A stretch of 64,000 nt of DNA from Mycolicibacter sp. MU0083 (GTDB taxonomy: Bacteria > Actinomycetota > Actinomycetes > Mycobacteriales > Mycobacteriaceae): positions 2,852,001-2,916,000 of the forward strand of contig NZ_OY726394.1 of the NCBI RefSeq assembly GCF_963378075.1, read 5' to 3'. The notes beneath the pieces were generated by a model, which had not been told where the DNA came from, searched no databases, and was given only the letters and a program-made list of their open reading frames with translations. Positions 1-10,012 of the stretch are shown piece by piece. The first letter of the stretch is position 1, and each line of letters begins with the position of its first letter. Position numbers and translations under genes: made by a program.

Positions 1-1494
1 GCCCGTTATGTGATGCAGGTGCTGCTGGCCGTCGGCGGCCTGATGGCCACCTTCGCCGCCGTGGTGGCGGTGGGCCGTGAAACGCCGGCCGCTGGTCGGA
101 TCGCGGTGCTGGGCGCGGTCGCGGTGGATCGGCCGACGCTGGTGCTGCAGGGCACCATCGTGCTGGTCGGAATCATGGCCGTGCTGTTCATCGCCGAGCG
201 CAACATCGGCGCGGGACCGCCCGAGGGCCCCGGTGCCGCTGCCGCACCCGCCGTCGACGCCCGCCGCGCGGGCCTGGACGCGTTCACTCCGCAGGCCTCG
301 GCGGTGCCCGACAGTGCCGCCGAACACGACGCCACCCGCTCCGGGGTCACCCAGACCGAGGTGTTCCCGCTGGTCGTGCTGGCCGTCGGTGGAATGATGA
401 TGTTCCCGGCCGCCAACGACCTGGTCACCATGTTCGTGGCTTTGGAAGTGCTGTCCCTGCCGCTGTACCTGTTGTGCGGGCTGGCCCGTTACCGGCGTCT
501 GCTGTCGCAGGAGGCCGCGCTGAAGTACTTCCTGCTGGGCGCGTTCTCCTCGGCACTGTTCCTGTTCGGCGCCGCATTGCTCTACGGCGCAACCGGAACT
601 CTGGCACTGCCGGAGATCGGCGAACAGTTGCTCACCCACAGCAGCGACCCGCTGGCGCTGATCGGCGCCGGCCTGCTGCTGGTGGGTCTGTTCTTCAAAG
701 TCGGTGCGGTGCCGTTTCATTCCTGGGTTCCCGACGTCTACGTCGGCGCACCCACTCCGATCACCGGATTCATGGCCGCCGGCACCAAGGTCGCCGCATT
801 CGGGGCGATGCTGCGGATCCTCTATGTGGCGCTTCCCGCACTGCACGACCAGTGGCGTCCGCTGCTGTGGCTGATCGCGGTGCTGACCATGGTGATCGCC
901 ACCATCGCCGCGATCACCCAGACCGACATCAAGCGGATGCTGGCGTACTCCTCGATCGCCCACGCCGGTTTCGTGTTGACCGGTGTGCTCGCCGGCATTC
1001 CGGCGGGCGTGTCGGGGACACTGTTCTACCTGGTCTCCTACAGCTTCTCCACGGTGGGTGCCTTCGCGGTGGTGAACCTGATCCGGCGTTCCAGCGGTGA
1101 AGAGGAACTCGACATGGCCCGCTGGGCCGGCTTGGGTCGGCGTTATCCCATTGTGGGTCTGCTGTTTTCGATGTTCTTGCTGGCATTCGCCGGGATCCCG
1201 CTGACCAGTGGATTCATCAGCAAGTTCGCGGTGTTCCAGGCGGCGGCGCAAGGCGGTGCCGCTCCCCTGGTGGTGGTCGGCGTGATCGTCAGCGGGGTCG
1301 CCGCCTACTTCTACGTCCGGGTCATCGTGCTGATGTTCTTCACCGATTCCCCCGACGACCCACCACAGCTGGTGCTGCCGAGCGTGTGGAGCAAGGCGGC
1401 GATCGCGTTGTGCGCGGCGGTCACGCTACTACTGGGCGTGCTGCCGCAGCCACTGCTCGACCTGGTGAACACCGCAACACAATTCGCACTCTGA
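1..1494 (+). CDS. nuoN: NADH-quinone oxidoreductase subunit N (5' end outside window)
   Basis: Subunit N of the proton-pumping NADH dehydrogenase (complex I), a multi-spanning membrane protein of the antiporter-like family that carries protons coupled to quinone reduction. The reading frame is open from the first base (Ala-Arg-Tyr before the first GTG), so the true start lies upstream and about 35 residues are missing against the 531-aa M. tuberculosis protein. Family signatures seen are ALEVLSLPLYLLCGLARYRR, the LFFKVGAVPFHSWVPDVY loop with its conserved Lys and His, and MLAYSSIAHAGF. It is the last gene of the nuo operon in mycobacteria, and the gene after it is not an Nuo subunit, so the operon ends here. 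Confidence 0.97.
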   Translation, partial: ARYVMQVLLAVGGLMATFAAVVAVGRETPAAGRIAVLGAVAVDRPTLVLQGTIVLVGIMAVLFIAERNIGAGPPEGPGAAAAPAVDARRAGLDAFTPQASAVPDSAAEHDATRSGVTQTEVFPLVVLAVGGMMMFPAANDLVTMFVALEVLSLPLYLLCGLARYRRLLSQEAALKYFLLGAFSSALFLFGAALLYGATGTLALPEIGEQLLTHSSDPLALIGAGLLLVGLFFKVGAVPFHSWVPDVYVGAPTPITGFMAAGTKVAAFGAMLRILYVALPALHDQWRPLLWLIAVLTMVIATIAAITQTDIKRMLAYSSIAHAGFVLTGVLAGIPAGVSGTLFYLVSYSFSTVGAFAVVNLIRRSSGEEELDMARWAGLGRRYPIVGLLFSMFLLAFAGIPLTSGFISKFAVFQAAAQGGAAPLVVVGVIVSGVAAYFYVRVIVLMFFTDSPDDPPQLVLPSVWSKAAIALCAAVTLLLGVLPQPLLDLVNTATQFAL

Positions 1495-1502
1495 GGCGTC
1501 GC

Positions 1503-1508
1503 TAAGGT
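1503..1508 (+). promoter_or_regulatory. Putative -10 box for a leaderless crotonase mRNA
   Basis: TAAGGT fits the mycobacterial TANNNT -10 consensus and ends 6 nt before the ATG at 1515. That spacing puts the transcription start on the A of the start codon. No Shine-Dalgarno sequence precedes the ATG, which agrees with leaderless expression. Confidence 0.45.
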
Positions 1509-1514
1509 ACCTGC

Positions 1515-2318
1515 ATGACCGCAGTGACGCTCACAGAGATCGGCGACCGGATCGGTTGCATCACGTTGAATCGGCCGGAACGGCTGAACGCCATCGACGG
1601 GGCGCTGCTCGACGGGATGGACGCCGCTCTCGATGAACTCGGCAGCGGCGCGTACCGGGTGGCGATTCTCACCGGTGCGGGACGGGGATTCTGTGCCGGA
1701 GCCGACCTCAGCGGCACCGGGCAGCCGTGGACACCGCCGAACGACAGCCCGGCCTTCAAAGTCACCTACGACCATCAGGTTCGGCTCGCCGACCAATTGA
1801 CCCGGCTCTACGAGCTACCGATACCGGTGATCGCCGCGGTCAACGGCGTCGCCGTCGGCGGTGGGCTGGCGTTTGCGCTGCATTGCGACATCCGCGTCGG
1901 TTCGGAGACCGCCCGGTTCGGGTCGGTGTTCATCAAAGCCGGGTTCTCCTCGATGGACATGGGCACCAGTTATCTGCTGCCCAAGATCGTCGGCGCCGGG
2001 GTGGCCCGCGAACTCATGCTCACCGGGCGCATCATCGACGCCGAGGAGGCCTATCGGATTCACCTGGTGCACCAGGTCGTCGCGCCGGATGACCTGATGG
2101 CAGCCGCGACCGACCTGGCCCGCTCGATCGCGCAGAACAACGCCTACGGGGTCTGGCAGACCAAGATCGGGCTCAACGCCGCCCTGGATGCGCCCAGCCT
2201 GCGCCATGCCAAGGAGATCGAGAACCGCACCCAGGTGCTCAGTGGTTTCACCAACAACCCGACCGAGGCCGCGCTCGCGCACCGGGAGAAGCGCAGCCCG
2301 ATCTGGGACGCGCTCTAA
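1515..2318 (+). CDS. Enoyl-CoA hydratase/isomerase family protein
   Basis: A 267-aa crotonase-fold protein that would hydrate or isomerise an acyl-CoA in fatty acid, sterol or amino acid breakdown. Oxyanion-hole segments are visible: GRGFCAGADLSG near residue 58 and AVNGVAVGGGLAFALHCDIR near residue 110. The region that carries the catalytic Glu in true hydratases reads FSSMDMGTSYLLP, with Asp rather than Glu, so isomerase or another crotonase chemistry is possible. The ATG lies 6 nt after a TAAGGT -10 box, which suggests a leaderless transcript separate from nuo. It converges with the oxidoreductase gene on the other strand. Substrate unknown. Confidence 0.9.
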   Translation: MTAVTLTEIGDRIGCITLNRPERLNAIDGALLDGMDAALDELGSGAYRVAILTGAGRGFCAGADLSGTGQPWTPPNDSPAFKVTYDHQVRLADQLTRLYELPIPVIAAVNGVAVGGGLAFALHCDIRVGSETARFGSVFIKAGFSSMDMGTSYLLPKIVGAGVARELMLTGRIIDAEEAYRIHLVHQVVAPDDLMAAATDLARSIAQNNAYGVWQTKIGLNAALDAPSLRHAKEIENRTQVLSGFTNNPTEAALAHREKRSPIWDAL

Positions 2319-2335
2319 TCGCGTAACCGGCGCAC

Positions 2336-2357
2336 CCCGGGCTGCGTTCAGCCCGGG
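2336..2357. terminator. Hairpin between convergent genes
   Basis: A perfect 9-bp stem (CCCGGGCTG / CAGCCCGGG) with a CGTT loop lies between the stop of the crotonase gene and the stop codon of the minus-strand oxidoreductase, whose TGA falls inside the hairpin. No U-tract follows on either strand. This is the bare-stem type often proposed for actinobacterial terminators, and it could serve both strands. Confidence 0.5.
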
Positions 2358-3346
2358 TGGCGCAACGGCAGGCCGGCGGCGGTATAGATCGCGTCGATGA
2401 CGCTCATGTTCTCGATCGCGTCCTGCGGGGTGGTTCGCACCGGCGCGCCCCGCAACACCGCGTCGGCGAAGGCGTCGAGCTGATAGGCATAGGAGGCCCG
2501 GTGGCTGAACCGCTCGACGCGCCTGCCCCGTGCCGAGCGAACCCGCAACCGGTGGAAGTACTGCGGCATCAACGGATTGAACGCCCGCAGTTCGCCGTCT
2601 TCCCCGACCACTCGGACGCTGACCTGCAGCAGTTTCGACGACCACAGCGAGCAGCGGATCGTGGCGGTGTGCCCGGCGGGAAACCGCAGTTGCGCGGTCA
2701 TCGCCCGGTCGATGTTTTCGCTACGTAGGGTCGGCTGCGCGGCAACGACTTCCGGGGTGGCTCCGCCGAAGGTGCGGGCCATGTGCACCGTGTAGCAGCC
2801 GGCGTCCATCAGCGCCCCACCGGCCAGCGCGTACTGGTAGCGGATATCGGAGAATCGCGGCACCGGAAAGCTCAGCGCGGCGTCGATGTGCCGCAGCCGG
2901 CCCAATTCCCCCGACGCGATGATCTCTTCGATGCGGAGGGTCATCGGGTGGTAGCGGTAGTGGAATGCCTCCATCACCACCCGGTCGCCGGCCGCGGACA
3001 CCGCGGCCATCTCGCGGGCTTCGTCGGCGTTGGCGGTGAACGGCTTCTCGCACAACACGTGTTTCCCGGCGTCCAGCGCGGCGCGAGTCCACTTGCCGTG
3101 CAAGTGGTTCGGTAACGGATTGTAGATCGCGTCGATTTGCGGGTCGGCGATCAATGCCGCGTAATCGCCGTGCACACCGTCGATGCCGTGCTTGGCGGCG
3201 AACGCACGCGCACGACCGATGTCGCGGGCCGCCACCGCGCTCACCACCACTTCGGGGTTGTCGCGTGCCGGTTTGATGAGCGCATGGGGGGTGATGCGGG
3301 CCGCTCCGAGCACACCGATCCGCAACGCCGGCATGGGTCCACTCAT
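2348..3346 (-). CDS. Gfo/Idh/MocA-family NAD(P)-dependent oxidoreductase
   Basis: A 332-aa oxidoreductase of the family that includes glucose-fructose oxidoreductase, inositol dehydrogenase and dihydrodiol dehydrogenase. It begins with a Rossmann segment (IGVLGAARITPHAL) and carries the family Lys motif CEKPF, whose Lys is the usual catalytic residue, followed by the C-terminal alpha/beta sheet domain. The ATG at 3346 has a good AGGAG ribosome site 8 nt upstream and overlaps the stop of the LmbE gene as ATGA, so the two are translationally coupled. A much longer frame extends upstream but only antisense or out of frame to the deacetylase, so the short start is chosen. Substrate, probably a sugar or cyclic diol, is not known. 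Confidence 0.88.
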   Translation of the reverse strand: MSGPMPALRIGVLGAARITPHALIKPARDNPEVVVSAVAARDIGRARAFAAKHGIDGVHGDYAALIADPQIDAIYNPLPNHLHGKWTRAALDAGKHVLCEKPFTANADEAREMAAVSAAGDRVVMEAFHYRYHPMTLRIEEIIASGELGRLRHIDAALSFPVPRFSDIRYQYALAGGALMDAGCYTVHMARTFGGATPEVVAAQPTLRSENIDRAMTAQLRFPAGHTATIRCSLWSSKLLQVSVRVVGEDGELRAFNPLMPQYFHRLRVRSARGRRVERFSHRASYAYQLDAFADAVLRGAPVRTTPQDAIENMSVIDAIYTAAGLPLRHPG

Positions 3347-4047
3347 CGGTCGGTACTCCTTTGCAGAATGAATCCGGCCACCCGGCAGCCGGCATGGGAG
3401 GACGTCGTCATCTCCACCACCCTGCGGGCCTGCTCGCCCACCGGTGTGGCGGGGTCGAGCACCGACAGGTAGACCTCGTGGGCGGCCAGGGAGGCCACCG
3501 CGGCGTCGAGGTGGCCGTCCACGGTCTCCACATGGGTGGGCGCCGGCCCGCCCTGGAAAAGCCACCGCGGCTTGTCGTGCAGTCCGTCCCAGGCGTCGTT
3601 GACCGCGGCGGCGAACTCGATGTGGTCGCGGTGGTTGGGCATACCCGGCGCGAATTCGGTCGCACCGTAGACCGCCACCACGACATCGGGGCGGGCCTCG
3701 GTGATCACCGATGCGATCTTGGCGCGCAACTCCGCCGTGTTGCGGATCTCGCCGTCCGGGAAGTCCCAGAAATCCACTCCGGTGACCGGGTCGATCCCCA
3801 CGGCGGCCGCTGCCCGCCGTTGCTCGGCTTCGCGGATCGGTCCCGCCTGCTCGGGGGCCATCCCGGCGATACCCGCCTCGCCTCGGCAGGCCAGCGCGTA
3901 GCGGACCGTCTTGCCCGATGCGGTCCATTTCGCCGCTGCGGCGGCTATCCCGTATTCGGGATCGTCGGGATGGGGTACCAGCACCAGCGCCGATGACCAA
4001 TCGGCCGGGAAGGGCAGCGGTTCGGTGGATTCGGGAGGCATGGACAT
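3343..4047 (-). CDS. LmbE/PIG-L family N-deacetylase
   Basis: A 234-aa zinc-dependent deacetylase-like protein of the PIG-L/LmbE fold (MshB and Mca family), which acts on N-acyl amino sugars or related amides. The first metal motif is VPHPDDPEYG near residue 22 and the second is the NHRDHIEFA segment. Start chosen at ATG 4047, five bases downstream of the TetR stop; an ATG at 4041 or an upstream start overlapping the TetR gene cannot be excluded because no strong ribosome site is present. It lies between TetR and the Gfo/Idh gene in a tight three-gene minus-strand run. It is shorter than MshB/Mca (about 290-300 aa), so a mycothiol role is not implied. Confidence 0.85.
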   Translation of the reverse strand: MSMPPESTEPLPFPADWSSALVLVPHPDDPEYGIAAAAAKWTASGKTVRYALACRGEAGIAGMAPEQAGPIREAEQRRAAAAVGIDPVTGVDFWDFPDGEIRNTAELRAKIASVITEARPDVVVAVYGATEFAPGMPNHRDHIEFAAAVNDAWDGLHDKPRWLFQGGPAPTHVETVDGHLDAAVASLAAHEVYLSVLDPATPVGEQARRVVEMTTSSHAGCRVAGFILQRSTDR

Positions 4048-4051
4048 CGCT

Positions 4052-5838
<1,787 letters not shown>

Positions 5839-5839
<1 letters not shown>

Positions 5840-6954
5840 TGTTGGGCCCCATGGACGAATACCCGGTTCACCAACTACCGCAGCCGATCGCCTGGCCGGG
5901 TTCCTCGGATCGCAACTTCTACGACCGGTGCTATCTGAACGCCCACGACCGCACCGGTGACATCTTCTTGATCACCGGCTGCGGCTACTACCCCAACCTC
6001 GGGGTCAAGGACGCCTTCGTGCTGATCCGCCGCGGCGACACCCAGACCGCGGTGCATCTGTCCGACGCCATCGACCAAGACCGGCTCAACCAGCACGTCG
6101 GCGGCTACCGCGTGGAGGTAACCGATCCGCTGCGTTCGCTGCGCATCGTGCTGGAGGAGACCGACGGCATCGCCCTGGATCTGCGGTGGCAGGGGTTGTT
6201 CGATGTGGTGCAGGAGCAGCGGCACGTGCTGCGGATGGGCACCCGGGTGAACCTGGACGCGCAGCGCTTCGCCCAGTTGGGTTCCTGGAGCGGGCAGATC
6301 GTGATCGACGGCGAGGAGATCGCCGTCGACCCCGAGGTCTGGATCGGCTCGCGGGACCGGTCCTGGGGGATCCGTCCGGTCGGTGAGCGCGAACCGGCGG
6401 GCCGGCCCGCCGATCCGCCGTTCGACGGCATGTGGTGGCTGTATGTGCCGATGGCGTTCGACGAGTTCGCGGTGGTGATGATCATCCAGGAGGAACCCGA
6501 CGGGTTCCGCTCCCTCAACGACTGCACCCGGATCTGGCGTGACGGCCGTGTCGAACAGTTGGGGTGGCCGCGGGTATCGACCCGGTACCGTCCCGGCACC
6601 CGGGTCGCCACCGGCGCCACCATCGAGGCGACCAGGCCGGACGGGACCCCGGTGGTTTTCGAGGTGGAATCCAAACTGCCGGTGCCCATTCACGTCGGCG
6701 GCGGCTACGGCGGCGACGTCGACTGGACGCACGGTGAGTGGAAGGGCGAGAAGTTCACCGAGCGGCTGACCTACGACATGACCGATCCGGCCGTCGTGGG
6801 CCGCACCAGTTTCGGGATGATCGACAACGTCGGTCGGGCGGTGTGCCGGGAGGGCGACGCCGCACCCGTGGAGGGCTGGGGGCTCTACGAGCACGGGGTG
6901 TTGGGCCGGCACGACCCGTCGGGTTTCCCCGACTGGGTCACGATGGCGCCCTAG
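5839..6954 (+). CDS. Conserved protein of unknown function (Rv3169-like)
   Basis: A 371-aa soluble protein with no recognisable catalytic motif. It starts inside the stop of the phosphotransferase gene (TGATG), so the pair is co-translated, matching Rv3168-Rv3169. The sequence is rich in Trp/Gly/Asp-Arg pairs (GSRDRSWGIRP near residue 175; DGMWWLYVPMAF) and looks all-beta. This resembles two-domain lipocalin-like proteins of the AttH/CrtC hydratase group. A role as partner of the phosphotransferase acting on a hydrophobic substrate is inference from the coupling only. An in-frame ATG at 5851 is an alternative start. Its TAG overlaps the TAG of the next gene on the opposite strand (CTAG). Confidence 0.75.
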
Positions 6955-7952
6955 CCGGCGAGCTCACCGACGATCGCACCGACCACCGTCGGTGCGAGCG
7001 GCGCCGCCTGGTAGACGCAGACGGTGTCGGAGATGCCCTCGACGCGGTCGCGGATGTGGGCGGCGACCTGCGCCGGTGTGCCGCACGCGGCGATGGTGTG
7101 CAGGATCTCGTCGGTGATCCGCGCACCCATCTTCGCCCACTGGCCCTGCTTGGACAGCGCGTTGAGTTCGGGCTGCAGGTCCTGCCAGCCGTGCGCGGCC
7201 AGCACCGGTGCATAGGCCGGCGTCGAGGCGTAGAAGCCGAGCAGCATCCGGGTGGCGGCTTCGGCGGCCTCCCGTTCGGCATCGGTGGCCCCGGTGGCCA
7301 CGATGATCTCGGGCAGCACGGTGAAGTCCGCCGCGTCGCGGCCGGCTTTCGCCAGCCCGGCCCGCACCGACGCCATGGTGTTCTGGTGCAGGAACCGCTT
7401 GCTGGAGAACGGCATCACCAACAGCCCGTCGGCGTGCTCGGCGGCCGCCCGGGTCAGCCGCGGCCCCAGCGCGCCGACATAGATCGGTGGCGGGCCGTAC
7501 GGGTTCGGCCCCGGACTGAACGTCGGAGTCATCAGGGTGTGCCGGTAGTAGTCGCCGCGAAAATCCAAGCGGGCACCGGTGTTCCAGGACTCGAAGATCG
7601 CGCGCAACGCCGCGACCAACTCGACCATCCGGTCCACCGGATGATCGAAGTCGGCACCGAATCGTTTCTCGATCTGGGTGCGGATCTGGGTTCCCAGTCC
7701 CAGGATGAAACGACCGCCGCTGAGCAACTGGTGGTCGTTGGCCTGGTGCGCGAGGTGGATCGGATTGCGCGGGAACGCGATCGCCACATTGGTCATCAGA
7801 TCGAGGCCGCCCACTCCGGCGGCCAGCGTCAACGGTGCGAACACGTCGTGCGGGCCTTCGAAGGTGAAGACCCCGTTGACGCCCGCATCACGCAGGGCGC
7901 GGGCCTGATCGACGACACCGGTCAGCCCACTGAGGGCGGTCCATACCTTCAC
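6951..7952 (-). CDS. LLM-class F420-dependent oxidoreductase
   Basis: A 333-aa TIM-barrel protein of the luciferase-like monooxygenase superfamily, the actinobacterial branch that usually uses coenzyme F420. Conserved stretches are the GLDLMTNVAIAFPRNP barrel strand, RFILGLGTQIRTQIEKRFG, and PPIYVGALGPRLTRAAAEHADGL. Start is GTG at 7952 (GTG AAG GTA TGG). The overall spacing matches the TIGR03617 type common in mycobacteria. It follows the alpha/beta hydrolase gene by 17 nt on the same strand, so the two probably form an operon. Substrate not predictable; hydride transfer to a carbonyl or enone is the usual reaction. Confidence 0.88.
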   Translation of the reverse strand: MKVWTALSGLTGVVDQARALRDAGVNGVFTFEGPHDVFAPLTLAAGVGGLDLMTNVAIAFPRNPIHLAHQANDHQLLSGGRFILGLGTQIRTQIEKRFGADFDHPVDRMVELVAALRAIFESWNTGARLDFRGDYYRHTLMTPTFSPGPNPYGPPPIYVGALGPRLTRAAAEHADGLLVMPFSSKRFLHQNTMASVRAGLAKAGRDAADFTVLPEIIVATGATDAEREAAEAATRMLLGFYASTPAYAPVLAAHGWQDLQPELNALSKQGQWAKMGARITDEILHTIAACGTPAQVAAHIRDRVEGISDTVCVYQAAPLAPTVVGAIVGELAG

Positions 7953-7969
7953 GGCGATTCCACGCGCCC

Positions 7970-8935
7970 CTACGAACCGAGCTCGGAGCCGACGGCCAGG
8001 CCGCCTGCCGACCCCGCGGACTGCTGCACCAGGTCGCGAAGCTCCCGGTTCACCGCGGCGGGATGTTCGAGGATGGAGCAGTGTCCCCCGCTGAGCTCGA
8101 TGAAGCGGGTGAGATTCGGTGCCATATCGGCGATTCGCTGCGAGGCCTTCAACGGCAGCAACCGGTCGCGGGTGCTGCCGATCACCAGGGTGGGCACATC
8201 CAGTCCGCTCAGGTCGATGTAGGACGCCGGTCCGAGCGCGTCGATGAGCGCACGCACCCAGTGCCCGCGGCTGGATGCCGGGGTCTTGGCGAACAGGTCG
8301 CAGACCAACGCGGTGACCGACGGGTCGGCTTCGCCGCCGACGGCCAGCATGTGCACGAACTGCCGGACCGCCAGGTTCGCCGGACCGACGATCGGCACAC
8401 TGCCGAACGCCAGCAGCCCGCGACGAGCCGCCTGTACCCGGGCCCGCCGCAGCGGCGGCGGCACCTGGAACAGTTCGACCTCGGCCAGCAGATTGCCGCT
8501 GGTGGTGTTGATCATCGCGACCGCATCGGCGCGCTGTCGTACCCGGTGTCGGTAGCGGTCCGACCAGGCACCGATGGCGATGCCGCCCATGGAGTGTCCG
8601 GCGATGACGGCGCGCTCCCCCGGCGCCAGGGTGGCTTCCAGCACCGCGTCGAGGTCGGCGGCCAGGTGGGTCAGGCTGTACCCGCCCCGTTTCGGCACGC
8701 CGCTGCGGCCGTGGCCGCGGTGGTCGTAGACGATCACCCGGTGGTCGGTGCTCAGGTCCGCGATCTGGTGCGCCCAGACGCGGATGGCGCAGGTGATGCC
8801 GTGCGCCAGCACGATCGGGTAACCGTCGGCCGGCCCGAAGACCTGGGTGTGCAGCTTGGTCCCGTCCGCCGCCCGGACCGCCATGTTGCGGGCCGGCGGT
8901 AACGCCACCGGTGAACTCAGAGCGCTCATCGCCAC
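7970..8935 (-). CDS. Alpha/beta hydrolase
   Basis: A hydrolase of about 320 aa. The nucleophile elbow is AGHSMGG (Ser in GxSxG), preceded by the HG-type oxyanion segment VLAHGITCAIRVWAHQ and the VYDHRGHGRSG loop; the acid is probably in VIGSTRDRLLP and the histidine in GGHCSILEHP. It resembles epoxide hydrolase/haloperoxidase-like enzymes of mycobacteria. Start is either GTG 8935 or ATG 8929 (GTG GCG ATG AGC). A striking hairpin followed by five T lies immediately upstream. Likely co-transcribed with the F420-type enzyme. Confidence 0.88.
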   Translation of the reverse strand: MAMSALSSPVALPPARNMAVRAADGTKLHTQVFGPADGYPIVLAHGITCAIRVWAHQIADLSTDHRVIVYDHRGHGRSGVPKRGGYSLTHLAADLDAVLEATLAPGERAVIAGHSMGGIAIGAWSDRYRHRVRQRADAVAMINTTSGNLLAEVELFQVPPPLRRARVQAARRGLLAFGSVPIVGPANLAVRQFVHMLAVGGEADPSVTALVCDLFAKTPASSRGHWVRALIDALGPASYIDLSGLDVPTLVIGSTRDRLLPLKASQRIADMAPNLTRFIELSGGHCSILEHPAAVNRELRDLVQQSAGSAGGLAVGSELGS

Positions 8936-8941
8936 CTCATC

Positions 8942-8966
8942 GAAAAATGCGGCAACGCTGCCGCAT
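8942..8966 (-). promoter_or_regulatory. Perfect dyad plus T-run directly before the hydrolase start
   Basis: An 8-bp perfect inverted repeat (ATGCGGCA / TGCCGCAT, loop ACGC) sits at 8947-8966. On the minus strand it is followed by TTTTTCG and then, within 10 nt, by the hydrolase start. It has the form of an intrinsic terminator in the 5' leader, so attenuation is possible. Equally it could be a repressor operator shared with the divergent MDR gene at 9029. The sequence alone does not decide. Confidence 0.5.
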
Positions 8967-9028
8967 CGCGAGCATACGCCGGGGTGGACTAGGTTTCTGA
9001 GAAAGCACTACTGACGGAGGATTCGCCC

Positions 9029-10003
9029 ATGCGCGCGGTACAGATCTCCCAACTCGACGGACCGACGGCCGCCCGGGTGGTCGATATCGACGAACCGGCC
9101 GGCGACGGCCTGGTCGTCATCGACGTCCACGCCGCAGGTGTCGCGTTCCCCGACGTGCTGCAGTCCCGCGGGCTCTACCAGCACAAGCCGGAACCGCCGT
9201 TCGTGCCGGGCGGGGAGGCCGCCGGTGTGGTGCGCAGCGCCCCCGACGGCGCGCATGTGCGTGCCGGTGACCGGGTGGCGGTCCTGACGATGCTCAACGG
9301 CGGCATGGCGCAGGTGATCGCGGTGCCGCCGGGCCAGGTGTTCAAGCTGCCCGACACGGTGTCGTTCGAGGCCGGCGCGGGACTGCTGTTCAACGACCTG
9401 ACCGTGCTGTTCGCGCTGACCACTCGCGGCCACTTGAGCGAGGGCGGCACGGTGCTGGTGCACGGCGCCGCCGGTGGGATCGGGACCTCGACCCTGCGGT
9501 TGGCCGGCGCGCTGGGGGCGGCGAAGGTGATCGCGGTGGTCTCCAGCGAGGCCAAGGCCGAGGTCGCCCGGGCGGCCGGCGCCACCGACGTGGTGCTGGC
9601 CGACGGGTTCCGCGGCGCGGTGGCGGAGTTGACCGGCGGCCGCGGTGTGGATCTGGTGCTCGATCCGGTCGGCGGTGACCGGGTCACCGACTCGTTGCGC
9701 TCGTTGGCACCCGGCGGGCGACTGCTGGTGGTGGGTTTCACCGGCGGGGACATCCCGACGGTGAAGGTGAACCGCCTGCTGCTCAACAACATCGACGTGG
9801 TCGGGGTCGGTTGGGGCGCCTGGGTGATGTCGCATCCGGGTGAGCTGGAACGCCAGTGGGAGGTGCTCGAGGAGCTGTTGGCCTCCGGCAAGGTGGCCGC
9901 ACCCCAGCCGGATGTCTTCGCACTGGATCAGGCCGCCGAGGCGCTGGCGGCGCTGGAGAATCGCACCGCGGCCGGCAAGGTCGTGCTGCGGATGCGGGAT
10001 TGA
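9029..10003 (+). CDS. NADPH:quinone oxidoreductase-like MDR protein
   Basis: A 324-aa zinc-independent medium-chain dehydrogenase/reductase. The N-terminal GroES-like domain has AGVAFPDVLQSRGLYQHKPE PFVPGGEAAG-type sequence without zinc ligands, and the Rossmann domain has VLVHGAAGGIGTSTLRLA (AAxxGxG type) near residue 148, as in quinone oxidoreductases and enoyl reductases using NADPH. ATG at 9029 has GGAGG 8 nt upstream. It is followed 9 nt later by the SnoaL-like gene. It would reduce an alpha,beta-unsaturated ketone or quinone, which fits a neighbourhood of ketone-processing enzymes. Confidence 0.9.
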   Translation: MRAVQISQLDGPTAARVVDIDEPAGDGLVVIDVHAAGVAFPDVLQSRGLYQHKPEPPFVPGGEAAGVVRSAPDGAHVRAGDRVAVLTMLNGGMAQVIAVPPGQVFKLPDTVSFEAGAGLLFNDLTVLFALTTRGHLSEGGTVLVHGAAGGIGTSTLRLAGALGAAKVIAVVSSEAKAEVARAAGATDVVLADGFRGAVAELTGGRGVDLVLDPVGGDRVTDSLRSLAPGGRLLVVGFTGGDIPTVKVNRLLLNNIDVVGVGWGAWVMSHPGELERQWEVLEELLASGKVAAPQPDVFALDQAAEALAALENRTAAGKVVLRMRD

Positions 10004-10012
10004 GGAATCCAG

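Noticed and set aside
3347..4000. In-frame N-terminal extension of the Gfo/Idh gene to 550 aa
   Set aside because: The extra residues are an out-of-frame reading of the LmbE gene, and the ATG at 3346 has a strong AGGAG site.
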